A DNA stretch of 64,000 bases from Apostichopus japonicus (GCF_037975245.1 NC_092573.1:19230265-19294264), one strand, 5' to 3'. Positions 1 through 11,338 are shown, counted from the first letter of the stretch. Notes: generated by a model not told the origin, from the letters alone. Made by a program: numbers and translations.

Positions 1-470
1 CTGAACTTTAATGTATGTATGGCTGTAATATTTACAAGCAAATATTAAAATAATGTGTTGGAAGCGATAGAATTAGTGAAAGTTTATATCTGCATAGAAA
101 ATAAAGACATAAATCTTAAAAAATAAACTGACTATGGCAAACATCTTCCTCCATGTAAATTAAAGAGCATAATATATATATTGCTAAGCTTGTTGCATTA
201 GTGTATACTTATAACATAAGTTTCAAATGCATTTACACTAAATATGAAAACAGAATAAGCCTTTGTCACTTGTCATCAAATATTAACTTTGTGATAAAAA
301 CTGAATACTACAGCACTCATAATCAAATATTTAAGCATTTCTACCAGTTTATTTTGCTACCATATTGGGCCACATTTGAGTATTACGCTGTTTTATAGCA
401 AACAATGCACAATGAGGTAAACACATATATATGCATTTAAACAGCAATGAGTTGGAAAACCTAGAATAGT

Positions 471-472
<2 letters not shown>

Positions 473-526
<54 letters not shown>
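473..526. repeat. (TA)n microsatellite
   Basis: An uninterrupted TA dinucleotide array of about 54 bases. The YIYIYI open frames that cross it are translations of the repeat, not genes. Confidence 0.95.
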
Positions 527-529
<3 letters not shown>

Positions 530-1554
530 CAGCTGTGTATACACACATACACACACATATATATCAGTTATATTTTTATTTTAATTATACCTTTTCTTCT
601 TCTGGTTACAGTTGCTGTTAAGTGCAAGTTTATTTCAGTAATTATAAAGAGCGAGGCGAGACATCCAGGTTTCATCATGGGGGATGGGAGCAAAGGGGTT
701 TACAGTCCTGTCTTCAAAAGAGGGTCTGCTGATATCATTATACCTTGAGTCGAACCTGGCTTTCCTTGCCACTACAGACACCTCTTGCTATACTGCTCCA
801 AATAATGAATTAGTGTAATGAATTTCGTTTGCCCTAATTAACATCTACAGAAGCTTTAAAATATCAAATTTCAGAGAAGAACAGTGCTCACTCCACATTT
901 TTGTCTGTTTTCTTGCATTTTTACAGTAGAACAAAGATGACCTACAAAACAAAAGTCACACCTTTTCCATGATTTTCCTTTCAAAAACATATTTTTATCA
1001 TAGAAAATATCAATTTTAACATTAATTAAAAAGACAGTTGAGCAAAACCACACAAATTTAAACATATTTAAATTTTGGGTTTTTATTCCCTGTGCACAAA
1101 TAAGAAACTTTTAAAGCTGCATTTTGCATTGAAATTTGCCACAAGCTTGCATAACCATACTCACTGCCCAGAAAAGATAAGGTGTCAGAAAATGTAAATC
1201 TGTTAAACTGATTAAAATATTACTTATGGATGTAGACAAAATAAAGTCCACCACAGATTTAAATTTTAAAATCCCCCCTCCCCCAATGATATTGTCCATA
1301 AATGAAAATTTCTTGTGCAATTTGCTTATCTCTGTGAAAAGAATAAATTTAAAACTTTCATATCTCAGCAACAGAAAGAGCTATGATATATGGGATCTGA
1401 TCTAAGGCAATGTGCTTTGCTTGCCCAAGTTTTGTGTTAATGTGTGTTTTTCTTAATTCTCAGCCTTCATTTTTCCTCTAAATATATCAAATGGTGGCAA
1501 CTAGTTTTAAATGTATGGCCTTCTATATCTGAAAGCAGGAACGATAGTGTGACT

Positions 1555-2130
1555 CCAAAATACTAATAATAATACTAATAATAATACTAATAATAATAAT
1601 CATCATAATAATAATAATAATAATAATAATAGACACTTTGTATAGCGCCGGTAGCGCCGGTATCGCCCGAAGGTGCTCATGGCACTTTGCAGAAACAGCA
1701 GAAAAAAGGTTACATAAATGAAATTTTGGAACACGTAAGTTTTTAGATTTTTCTTGAAGGTTCCAAGGCTGTTGACAAGTCTTACTGATTGAGGTATAAG
1801 TTATTCCACACTTTTGCGGCTGCACAGGAGAAGGATCTCTGACCCCAGCGATTCCTTGAAACACGATCCTGGAGTAGGTTTTTTGCTGGACGAACGAAGT
1901 GCTTGACGAATAGGTCTGTGTGGTTGTACAAGTTCTGACAGGTACACAGGTACCTGCTAGGATCCTGCTAGGATCGAAATGTCAGGCCAACTTACTCTTA
2001 CACAGGTACTCAGGTGCAAAATTATTGAGAATTTTAAAAACGAAAAGAGCAGTCTTGTAAATGATCCTGTGTTTCAACCAGTAATCAGTGTAATTTGTTC
2101 AAAATTGGTGTAATATGGGAAGCTGCTGAG
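1555..2130 (-). repeat. Interspersed repeat with an (ATT)n tail
   Basis: On the minus strand this reads as a unique-looking body followed by a GGCGCTATACAAAGTG motif at about 1632-1650 and then an (ATT)n-type tail at 1560-1631. A GCGCTATA-type motif followed by a simple-repeat tail is a common 3' end for short retroelements, and the SINE at 5181-5575 ends in a similar way. A short duplication (cctgctaggat twice) lies near 1963-1985. I cannot assign a family, and the outer edge near 2130 is approximate. Confidence 0.5.
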
Positions 2131-3461
2131 GTTAATGTGATTAGCTTCTTAATATCAATTTGGCCAATCACTCATTGACATTTGAAAGCACTCATAGTTT
2201 CCTTTGTTTGCTATACAACATGTATTTAGTTCAAATAGTTACATATTCTATCGTCATAAATGCCATAGTAATTTAGCAACCCCCCCCCCCCCGACTACCA
2301 CCAGCCTGGCTGGTTTTCTTAATAGAAAATTCTTAATTTTTTAATATACAAATTACATATAAATGTGACACATGATTGTACAGAATCAAAAAAATGATAA
2401 ACACATCTGTGTAGTCAGAACCCAGACACAACTTATGGTACTGTAGTAACTTTCTTTTTAAAGCAGCTGCCTCATCCTTCCAATTTCTGCTTACCTTTAC
2501 AAGGTAAACCAACTGAGTCTATGTGTTTCTGTGGCTGCAGGTTGTACAGAGCATTTTGCACGTTTCTCCGGCAGCTAGCATCACACGATTTTGTGTATTA
2601 AACCGCTGTAGTTTCAGTCAACTTTGCTGAATACACACGGCAAAAAAAATCATATGATTTCATAGCTTGTGATTTCTTTTTGGGAAATTAAAACTCAAAC
2701 TGGATCATCTAATGTATCAAAACAAAATATTTTTCGAGCTAATTGATGCCATCAATTCACAATTAAGTATTTTTGACAATTTTCTGGATGCCATTCACAA
2801 CACTGGGAGCCTAGAAGAAGACCAAAATAATTTTTTGTTTTCAAAGGAGGCAATACCAAAATATTGAGTTCAAAATAAGAAAGACTGAATTTCACAACAA
2901 TCACCAAAATATTTCTGAATGGCGTGGAGTCGCATTTTGTATTTGGTTACGTACCAATACGACCTAATTAACATATAAGAAATGGGGCTGAACTTGCAAC
3001 TATCGTCAACTACCGAGGCCAACCACCAAATATTCGCAACTTTATGGACAAAAAAGTGTGACATGATAAAACATGATAGAACGTTGCTCACGTAACTTGA
3101 GTAAATCTGGCGGAAAAGGTGATACAGTTATGAAAAGAAATTAATCAGTTAATTTAATCACTAGAAACCAAAAAGGGCTGTCCAAAACATTTGATCTAAA
3201 TAAAACTAGGGACAAATTCGCACCGTCTCAGGATAAAAAATAACCTTGGAAGTGACACTATGCTAGTAGAATTATTCTTACTCTGCATTGATAGTAAAAT
3301 CATCAAGGACAAACACAACTTAATATTGCGATTTTGCGTAGATTTGGCTTAAACACGGTATGTGATATCAGAAAACTGAATTGTTCGAAAGAATTCAGTG
3401 AGCACACCAGAAAAAAAAAAGAACAACAAGATGCCGTCCCATTCAATCTGCTTCCAAAAAA

Positions 3462-3462
<1 letters not shown>

Positions 3463-3540
<78 letters not shown>
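3463..3540. repeat. (TA)n microsatellite
   Basis: A TA array of about 78 bases with one G interruption (gtata) near 3513. It explains the YIYIYI frames on both strands at this place. Confidence 0.95.
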
Positions 3541-3849
3541 AATCACAATCCCTTTTCAACCCAGAGAAAACTTTAAATGCATACAAAATGTAAGTGATAC
3601 TTCAAACCCAAAATAAAAACTTTTAATAAAATTGGGTAAATAATGCACTATCATTTTCACTGTACCATACACTTATTGACAATCAGACCAAACTGGTTGG
3701 AAGAGTTTGCTGGCTGCAAACTTACACTGTTATTGACATTCATTTTATGTTTACTCTCTCAGGCTTGGGGTGAGGGGGGGAGGGGGGGCTGGTGTCAGTG
3801 TTAACCACTCTGGTCTTTGGTTTACTTCCTTAATTCCTCTTCATGGGTA

Positions 3850-4431
3850 AAAGTTCCTCCTCTTTCTTGTTATAAAAATGTCTTTTTCAAGAGGGTTCAA
3901 CTTTTCCATTTGGTAATATTGTAGTATTAGTCTTCTGTACATTTTCGATAAGCACAAAAGAAAAAGAAACAATCTTTGGAATATAAAGTAAGCCTACACT
4001 TTATCATTTCTTATCTTCTATTATCTGCGACAGCGACTACTTTTTTGTTTTATTAGATGTCACCTGTCCCCGACATCTTCTTTGGTGACTCCCGTCCCCT
4101 TCTTCTTAATATCTTCTTTACAGTGGTGCTCTACAGCGCCAAAGTTCCTCCTCTTTCTTGTTATAAAAATGTCTTTTTCAAGAGGGTTCAACTTTTCCAT
4201 TTGGTAATATTGTAGTATTAGTCTTCTGTACATTTTCGATAAGCACAAAAGAAAAAGAAACAATCTTTGGAATATAAAGTAAGCCTACACTTTATCATTT
4301 CTTATCTTCTATTATCTGCGACAGCGACTACTTTTTTGTTTTATTAGATGTCACCTGTCCCCGACATCTTCTTTGGTGACTCCCGTCCCCTTCTTCTTAA
4401 TATCTTCTTTACAGTGGTGCTCTACAGCGCC
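3850..4431. repeat. 291-bp tandem duplication across the DTWD2 3' end
   Basis: Positions 3850-4140 and 4141-4431 match base for base by eye, with a period of 291. Both copies begin with aaagt, and the same five bases follow the second copy, so the breakpoint has a short microhomology. Each copy carries the last 26 codons of DTWD2, its TGA stop, an AATAAA hexamer just past the stop, and the following DNA. Only the second copy (4141-4431) is joined to the rest of the terminal exon. The first copy is therefore a broken exon fragment inside the likely 3' UTR. The near-perfect identity means either a very recent duplication or an assembly error that collapsed two alleles side by side. Confidence 0.93.
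4060..4140 (-). pseudogene. Duplicated fragment of the DTWD2 terminal exon
   Basis: This is the downstream copy of the DTWD2 C-terminal codons, from GAVEHH to the TGA stop at 4060-4062. It lacks the splice acceptor and the first 16 codons of the true last exon. The open frame running into it from 4263 crosses what would be 3' UTR of the first copy, so its upstream residues are unlikely to be real protein. It could be translated only after an unusual splice or read-through, and I treat it as a non-functional exon fragment. Confidence 0.8.
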
Positions 4432-4479
4432 AAAGTCCAACTGATGACCGCAAAGACCTCGAAGGGCAGTGAGCATTGT
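4351..4479 (-). CDS. DTWD2: DTWD2 terminal coding exon 6
   Basis: The acceptor ATTTTTTTCAG precedes ACAATG. The exon reads TMLTALRGLCGHQLDFGAVE and on to TGA at 4351-4353. The opening matches the C-terminal helix of vertebrate DTWD2. An AATAAA hexamer starts six bases beyond the stop (4340-4345), which is very close for a functional poly(A) signal. The last 81 bases lie inside the 291-bp duplication. Confidence 0.92.
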   Translation of the reverse strand, partial: TMLTALRGLCGHQLDFGAVEHHCKEDIKKKGTGVTKEDVGDR

Positions 4480-7400
4480 CTGAAAAAAATCATGCAGCAA
4501 AGAAATTTAATAAATGAAAAAAAAAAAAAACAGTCCTGAAAAATGGTTAAGTATGCTTTGCCTGTCAACATCAGAGATGAATGAAACTCATAGAAGTCAT
4601 AAACAGCAGAGCTGGAAATAAACAGTATGCATTATTTGTATAAAACATTTTGACAAAAATAATGGAAAATTTGAGTAAAATATATATAACAGTTCTGAAA
4701 ACTGGAGGCGATCTTTGTTTGCAAATATGATGTAGTAACGAAAACAAAGTAGATCGTAGAAGTAAGTTTTGTAAATTATCACTTCATAATTAAGGTTTCA
4801 ACTTGTGAACAACAACTGCAGGGATTTGAAAAAGAAAGAAAGGACAAATTGATACAATAAACTATGAAACTAACTTTGTGGGATCAAATCTTTTCTGGAT
4901 TGGATTAAACTGATTAATCGATTACAGGGGTATATGACTCCTAGCAGTGAGACATAGAGGAATGGCTGTAACCAAATTTGGGATAGGGGGTAATGGGAGG
5001 GCTGGGGAGGAGCGGGATTTGGAATGGAAGGGAGAGAATATCCAATTATGTGTGAATATGAGATGGCCTTCAACTGACACCCACATCATATAAACCTCTC
5101 ATGTTTCTTTTTTTAATTCAGAAGCAACAACCTCAATAAAGTGAAGAAAATTTCACTTTGAAAAGCTGCAATGTAGTTTATCAATCAATCAATCAGAAGA
5201 CATTTATATAGTGCCAAAATCAACAGAAATTGTTCAAAGGTGCTTAATGTACCATAGCGTGTACAACTTAGCCTTGGTCATTGGTAACTTGTCACACCTA
5301 CACACCAAAGTGTGCACAATTCAAACAATCTCTTCTGGGGCACCACAACCACGTGTTCCCCAGGGGACTTCCCATAGGGTGCAGCCACAAACCCACACAC
5401 CCAACTATATTTACAAGTTAACTCGCAAGTCCCCATTTATAAACCTGGGTGAAGAGAGGCAATGGAGATAAAGTGCATTGCCCAAGGACACAACGCAATG
5501 ATCTGGCCAGGACTCGTACCTGTCATCCTTAGATCACAAGTCCACTGCCTTAACCACTTGACCACAACGCACCCCGTTTATATGTTAATAGCTCTTTGAG
5601 GAGCATGACAAAGACCAAGACACTTACCTCCCTAATACTGGGCTGCTTCTCTAGTACTGACAGAGCAAGTGCCACAGATTCAACAGTAGAAAGCGATCCA
5701 TAGGTGGGTTGCATTCGAATAACAAACTCACTCGGGCCCACATCATTCAGCTGAACCTGTAAACCAATTAAATTAAAAATTAATTATAATTTAAGCCACA
5801 TTTATATGTACAGCCTCAATGAAACCTCACCCATCAACCACGCTCATCCACAATTTCCCCCAAGGATAGCAGGGATACTAAAGTTATCTTTGACTAAAGA
5901 TTTTTTTTTATTCCAATCATCCTAGTGAAATATGCATAAAATGTCTACATGGCATTTCATAGATAATAATAATATTTGACGAGTGATGTTGATAAGTTGT
6001 GAACCAAACGTTAAGTTGAAGCAAAACAGGTGTGAATTTATGTCAAAGATACACAGTGACAAAACTGTTTTATTTTCCTTCAAAATTTTCATCAAAGTTT
6101 CTGCTTTGAAGTTTGGATAGCATTGCATATGAAGACACTTCACCCCATTGGTATATTGTTATCTTCAATTCACCTTAATTCAAGCTGGTCAAAACAGTGC
6201 AGTGAAAAAAACAAAGCAACAGGTAGCCTTTATTGTCAATGTGAAACTAGGACATTACACCTGTTTGCTTCAAGTTCACTTAAGGTACATATTATGAAAA
6301 TCTCAATGACCAACACATTTAAAATCAATGAAAGAAATTGGTACAAAATTTCACTTCGATGTTACTATTTTCAACAATCTCAAATTCGTTAATCCCTGGA
6401 CAATAATTTTATTTTAACTGAACCTGGTGAGAGTTGGAAATGTTTATAAAATGTAACTTCTTTGAAGTAGCTTGAGACATTTCATTAAAACATTCGAATA
6501 AATCACATAGTATTGCTTCATTCTAAATAATTTATTCCATGTACAGTAGTCCTCACTTTCCTTCTTGTTACCAAAAAAATGTAATTTGCTAGATATTACC
6601 ATACTCGCAACAAGAAGCAATCAATAACACAAAAAAGAAAAAAAAATTCTGGTGTCAGATACGTACATGTAGGAAGAATGGTTCAATGCATAACTAGCAA
6701 GTGTCTTTCCAAGTTTCCAATCATGACACCTCACTACCCCAACACCGAATTATTCTGAACTGACAAAGTGTTGTCTTCATGGTTTTATAACACACTTGCT
6801 CTTTTTTTAAATTTTATTATTATTCTTTTTGTTTGGACAAACTTTCTTCTACTTTTGGTATCCAACCAAGGCTACTGCATTTGACTATGGTTGTTTCTGC
6901 CAATCCAACTATTTATGTTTTAAGCCTCACTTATGCATTCCATAATAAACACGGCCAACCCAATACCAATCTTGAAGGTTGTTTTTGGTACTAATATTGT
7001 AATAATCACACCATCATGACAATTTCACGTTTTGTCAAAATTTTGGGCTCATTTGTGGTGTTCAAAATGTAAACCTTGCATTTGCTTACTGACAGAGTAA
7101 ATGATCTTGTACAAAACATTAAATGTTACAGATTCACCAGCAAACTTCTTGACCTCAATACATGATAATGAATAGCTGCTGGACTCTGCACAGTAATGGA
7201 TTCAAGGTTATTTGCTAAATGTGTCTTATGATTGACTCGCTCTACATCATAATGGAATGCATGATGCCGCTTTCAGTTTGAGGTTTGTGAATCGGACGTT
7301 GTATATATGATGTTAGCCATCTCTCTCCATTACTAACCTGTAATGGCTTATGTAGAACTGAATTACTCCAAAAAATCCCTTTGGCTTGAGCCCATGTACC

Positions 7401-10153
7401 ATCCACTACGATCAGATTATATCCTTGGGCTCCATCTGTCAGCTCTGGTACATCAGTGATCTTCACAGCCTTGGGTCCTGGGAAGAGGATGATTGTGTTG
7501 GGGTTTGAACAGATGGCTTCTAGCTCAGGATATCTGTCAAGTTTAGAACATATAAAATAAAATTAAAAAGAATACACAATAGACGATACGACCGTAATGT
7601 CAATGCAACAGACTAATTTGTTCAGGAATAGTGACAAATCTTCTACACACAACCAAAATGTGAAAATTACAATACACTGAAACCAGTGCCGTTGAGTGTG
7701 TAACAACTAACAATCATATTTTAATTGGAAAACTTTAACAATAAATCTTGTTATTGAATTTACTATGTACAGTAAATACAGTCTATGACAATTTTCAGAA
7801 CAGACAAGGGGTAGGAGAGGGGAGATTGTGGAGAGGAGAGGGGGGGGGCAAAGTAACACAGAGAGGGAGAAAGGAGGGGCAGAAAGGGAAAGAGGATGGG
7901 GAGGGGAAGGATGGGATGGGGAGAATGCAGTGAAGAGGAGGAAAAGGGGAAGGAAGAGGAGCTTGAAGATGCAATACAAAGATTGATGAAGTAGACAATT
8001 TGGAACTGGAAAGATAATTTGATGAGAACTATGATTCACAGGAAGGGCATAGTTGATGTAGTCACCAACTAGAGATATGACAATATTGCTAAGTGTAAGC
8101 TGACTAAAAACGAAGTATTACCGTTTGGGTGAGAACTTTTTTCCTTTTATGACAAAACACTTCTCTTTGGGTAGGCAACCTTTCACAAGGTAGTCTGTGC
8201 GTACCCGCCTCTTTTCTTCCCGAGGATGCTGAACAAGAAATACTGACGACTTTATAGCAATTGGATTGGCTGGTAGAAACGGACATAAGCACACATTGGA
8301 TGGTCTCCTATCAAAATAATTAAGAGAAATATTTAGATTATATTGAGCATGTATCCCTTCAAGTGCCATGATGCCCCCCAAAAATTTACCATATTATGTT
8401 AGGTATCTTAAAAATGTTGACTTGTTTCTTCATGTTTGGTAAATTATCACACAATTAGGCAATTACATCATTTTTGGTTGGACTTGCAACTAGATTGACC
8501 TATACCATTGATCAAAAGGAAAGATTGGAATAGATGACAGCAGACACTGATACGAATAAACATACCTCATATAATCGTTCCATTTTGTCGTAAGATACCT
8601 ACAAAATATTATTATCAATGCTTTACCAAGCTTGGAAATTAACATTAAGTTCAATATTAATTAGATCAGAATTGGATTGACTGACAATTTGCAGTCAACA
8701 ACCTAACTCATGTCAAAGACAAATGTCAGCTCTCATAAAGCCAAAGCAAATCAGGGTGTGAGCAGGAAGTGGCTTGCACTACACCATAAAAAGTTACTTA
8801 GGGATACACTTCAAACAATTTGCATAGCAGGGGAACAACACAATCACAGTTGGGCAAAGTATGACATGTGTACACATTTTCTGCACAGCCAGATGGTTTT
8901 CAAACCCTATTATTGTGGCCTGCTGAACCCTACATCGGAGCAACGTTTTTATCAAGCCATAAGTAAATGAATAAATGAATTCACTCAATAAATATAAGGA
9001 ACATATGAAACACGGGGAAGTCTATATAATATATTCAAAGGTTAGGAAGCTAGTATAGGACAGGTCTCACGTTCGGCTTTATACACCGTGTGCGTTGCAT
9101 ATAACAATTGGCATGTTTGCTAACAGTAACAGTGAGTTATGCATATGACTACATAGCCTAGCCTAAATTTGATCTTATTAACAACTGGTACCAACTTTAA
9201 GACTTACCCGCATTTGTTACATTCCGATCTTCTTATGGCTGGTTCACATGGTAAGCTCATCAAATCTTCCATCGGACTTAACTGGATCTTCGAGGTTGTC
9301 AATTCTTCCTTACACTTATTTACAAGCCTCTGCAGTAACCATGTATGTACTGTATACACAATGAGGAATATAACAGTAGAGTAGACACTTATCTAGTCAC
9401 CTGTTCCAAATTGACGCTTCGTCAGGCAGCCATGTTGGGAGTAACAGCACACTGGACAGCTGTAGTATGTGTGACATCTAATTATTATTGGCTTAACTAT
9501 ACTTCTATTCCCTACACCTGTTTCCGTTGGCATTTATGCAAATGTATTTTACTTCAGTTTTATTGTTATAATTGATTACGTAACTGTTTGGTGTTTAACA
9601 CGTATATAAAGTTTGCACGTGGAAATATACAAGGAGTTGGATTTACGTTACTGCTGTGTTCGGTGTACTTGTCTTATACCTATTTATTCCTACTGACTAC
9701 ACGACAGTGTGGAGTGTGGATGAAACTTCGTTATTATTGTAACAGATAATAGGAGAGATAAATTTGCTACGAATGCACCAGTGAGCAAAATGCAGTAATA
9801 ATTCTGTTCAATATAGTAACGAGATTTTAAAAGTCATAGAAAGTTGCTACTTGCGTTAATGATCTCGCGCAAATAGCTATATGTAGCCACATGCAGCAAG
9901 TCTGATAATCAATTATTGCAGTTTTGGCCAGGGCTGCCAATATATAATGCATGGAATCATAATAATGACTGGCAAACTGAAATAACTTTCAACTAGAGGA
10001 AAAATTTAGGCTAAAATACAGTAGTACCATTGCAGAGATTCGTATTCATCGGGGAAATATCTTGGTAATTTACAGCTAGGATTTTCACATCCATGATCCA
10101 CTGTAGATTTCTGGCGCAGCAGAAAATATACAGCGATTGTTTACCTGCAACAT
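4351..10153 (-). CDS. DTWD2: DTWD2-like tRNA-uridine aminocarboxypropyltransferase (six joined exons)
   Basis: The model joins 10145-10153, 9208-9329, 8122-8307, 7338-7533, 5628-5756 and 4351-4479. All junctions are GT..AG and keep frame, giving 771 nt and 256 residues. Visible family marks are a cysteine cluster (C40, C43, C50, C52, in the order CxxC..CxC), HPREEKRR soon after it, TIILFPGP at about 119-126, the DGTWAQAK signature at 150-157 that names the DTW family, and FVIRMQPT at 182-189. Human DTWD2 uses SAM to add a 3-amino-3-carboxypropyl group to uridines in the tRNA D-loop (acp3U20a/20b), and this protein should do the same. It is shorter than the human protein (about 298 residues), lacking part of the N-terminal extension and the lysine-rich C-terminal tail. 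Family assignment is firm. The first exon is the least certain part. Confidence 0.93.
5181..5575 (-). mobile_element. tRNA-derived SINE in DTWD2 intron 5
   Basis: Minus-strand reading from about 5575 shows a Pol III A box (TGGTCAAGTGGTTAAGGC, 5547-5564) and a B box (GGTACGAGTCC, 5510-5520). The body contains a GTCCTTGGGCAAT motif often seen in tRNA-derived SINEs. The element ends with GGCACTATATAAATGTC and a (TTGA)n tail at about 5181-5195. It has the same orientation as the host gene and sits wholly within the intron. It is not a true tRNA gene: the boxes are diverged and no acceptor stem closes. Confidence 0.8.
5628..5756 (-). CDS. DTWD2: DTWD2 coding exon 5
   Basis: The acceptor GGTTTACAG and the donor GTAAGTG bound the exon, with both junctions between codons. 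It encodes VQLND, then EFVIRMQPT and a LSTVESVALALS helix, matching the vertebrate segment that follows the DTW motif. Confidence 0.95.
5757..7337 (-). other. DTWD2 intron 4
   Basis: A 1581-bp intron between the exons at 7338-7533 and 5628-5756. The short open frames inside have no family resemblance. I see no clear repeat beyond A- and T-rich runs. Confidence 0.85.
7338..7533 (-). CDS. DTWD2: DTWD2 coding exon 4 (DTW motif)
   Basis: The acceptor CTTGACAG and the donor GTTAGT bound the exon. It completes an arginine codon and carries YPELEA, TIILFPGP and the signature LIVVDGTWAQAK, ending on a complete glutamine codon. This is the most diagnostic exon of the gene. Confidence 0.96.
7534..8121 (-). 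other. DTWD2 intron 3 with a purine-rich tract
   Basis: A 588-bp intron. About 7806-7960 of the plus strand is almost all A and G with many GGGG runs, so it could form G-quadruplex or triplex structure. The proline- and serine-rich open frames opposite it are translations of this tract. Confidence 0.85.
8122..8307 (-). CDS. DTWD2: DTWD2 coding exon 3
   Basis: The acceptor TTTTGATAG and the donor GTAATACTT bound the exon. It completes the split glycine and reads GRPSNVCLCPFLP, then LVQHPREEKRR, then a basic stretch ending KKFSPK. These are the family's cysteine motif and the conserved HPxEE segment in the expected order and spacing. Confidence 0.95.
8308..9207 (-). other. DTWD2 intron 2
   Basis: A 900-bp intron. 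An 86-codon open frame on the plus strand at 8710-8970 resembles nothing I know. It is followed by taaatgaataaatgaat, which might be the tail of a decayed repeat, but I cannot support more. Confidence 0.8.
9208..9329 (-). CDS. DTWD2: DTWD2 coding exon 2
   Basis: The minus-strand acceptor TTACTGCAG precedes AGG at 9329, and the donor GTAAGTC follows the exon. The exon encodes the N-terminal region and the first two cysteines of the cluster (SECNKC), ending two bases into a glycine codon. An in-frame ATG at 9270-9272 is the fallback start. Confidence 0.85.
9330..10144 (-). other. DTWD2 intron 1 (proposed)
   Basis: An 815-bp interval between the proposed first coding exon and exon 2. It is valid only if the MLQ exon is correct. 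Nothing else is recognised in it. Confidence 0.5.
10145..10153 (-). CDS. DTWD2: DTWD2 coding exon 1 (Met-Leu-Gln), proposed
   Basis: On the minus strand GCGGCCATGTTGCAG is followed by GTAAAC, a usable donor. The ATG has G at -3 and lies in a CpG-containing context that resembles a YY1 promoter site. Spliced to the acceptor at 9330-9332 it reads straight into the next exon in frame. The 5' UTR start is not defined but is probably within about 10154-10250. If this exon is wrong, translation could begin at the in-frame ATG at 9270-9272, giving 234 residues with the whole catalytic domain intact. Confidence 0.55.
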
Positions 10154-10217
10154 GGCCGCGACTTGTGAGTTCAATTACGTCGTGTGAGCGGTACACGAAG
10201 TGTCCACCCTACTACAA

Positions 10218-10277
10218 TGTTACCCATTTATATAGACAACCTGTCTATGTTACGCATTTATATAGACAACATGGAGG
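10218..10277. repeat. 30-bp tandem duplication near the DTWD2 5' end
   Basis: Two adjacent copies, 10218-10247 and 10248-10277, share tgttac, then one changed base, then catttatatagacaac. They lie just upstream of the likely DTWD2 transcription start. Confidence 0.85.
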
Positions 10278-11188
10278 TTTCCTTGTTCGGTTGAGAAATA
10301 CTGGAAGTAAGAAATTACCAATCTCGCTATGTTCAGCTGTATAGCATTCCTAAAATATAAGTTACCTACAATTAATTGAACAGAGACATATTTAATGCCA
10401 AATATATTAAACATATTTCTAAATGAATATGAGATATAGCCTATAGACTAACGACAACTCTTCTGATTAAATATGGATAGCGCCACGGATATGGGGATAC
10501 TTTAATTATATCTTTAGTTTAAGGTGAATGTCTTGAAACCACATTAGCAAAAGATACTTTAATATAAAACACAACTGTTCCTGTTGACTTCAGAATATGA
10601 CATATCAAGACTTATATTGAACAAGAATCTTTGTTGGTAAAACAAGGTTCAAATGTCGCATATCGTCCACTCTTCTTGTTACCTCATTTGTTGTGTCAGA
10701 TTTGAGGAAAATGATCTTCTCTGACTTTCAGCAATCTGAAAATAATAACTACAAAATGGAGCAACTTATTTTACTTAATAGTGAATTAAAATGATATCTC
10801 ATCCCTCCAAACGGAGGCGGGTTGAATTGTCAACACCTTATAGACAAAGCTTCAGGCTCTAGTCTAGAGCCAGGGGAGGTTGGTAAGAAGTGTATTTACC
10901 CACCCCTAATAATTTGCTAAGATTCAAGAAAAGATGCATGCCAAAGAAAATTCAGAATCATTCCACTTCTATCTTTGTGCTTGAATATCTCTACGAGGCT
11001 TCAAAATAATGTCTGAGATTATTCCCAAATTTTCTTCTTCCTCCCCCACCCTAGACCCCATTCCTTTCATAGTCCTCCTTCTTCGTCCCCTCTCCCTCTC
11101 CCCCCCCCCCACCAAACACACACTCTTAGTGAATAGTAGTCTCACAAACATCGGCGTAGGAGCCTAAATTGATTGGGGGGGGGGGGGC

Positions 11189-11338
11189 TGTAACGACTTG
11201 TCCGAAAAATATAACCAAAATGTTAATGAGCATATCATATAGGCATTCGTCGGTTATTACATCACTTGCCAATAACATAATCATTTTCCGTGTTATTACC
11301 CTTCCATATTGGTTATAATTATTGGCGAAGTCGTTACA
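11189..11338. mobile_element. MITE-like palindromic element
   Basis: The left arm (11189-11221, starting TGTAACGACTT) and the reverse complement of the right arm (11305-11338) match over about 33 bases with a few changes, and enclose about 83 bases. Flanking GC-rich stretches (11150-11188, a 14-G run; 11430-11475, ggctgcagcc with poly-C) look partly related in inverted orientation, so the full element may span about 11145-11480. There is no open frame for a transposase. Confidence 0.55.

Larger units (their letters stand above)
1..3849. other. Gene-free stretch downstream of DTWD2
   Basis: I find no convincing coding sequence here. The short open frames lack splice context or family resemblance, and several consist only of translated microsatellite. 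The stretch holds two (TA)n arrays, an interspersed repeat at about 1555-2130, and a 13-base poly(C) run at 2280-2292. It lies beyond the 3' end of the minus-strand DTWD2 gene. Confidence 0.6.

Noticed and set aside
4060-4263. 67-codon minus-strand open frame ending like DTWD2
   Set aside because: Only its last 26 codons derive from the gene, through the tandem duplication. The first part is duplicated 3' UTR read by chance.
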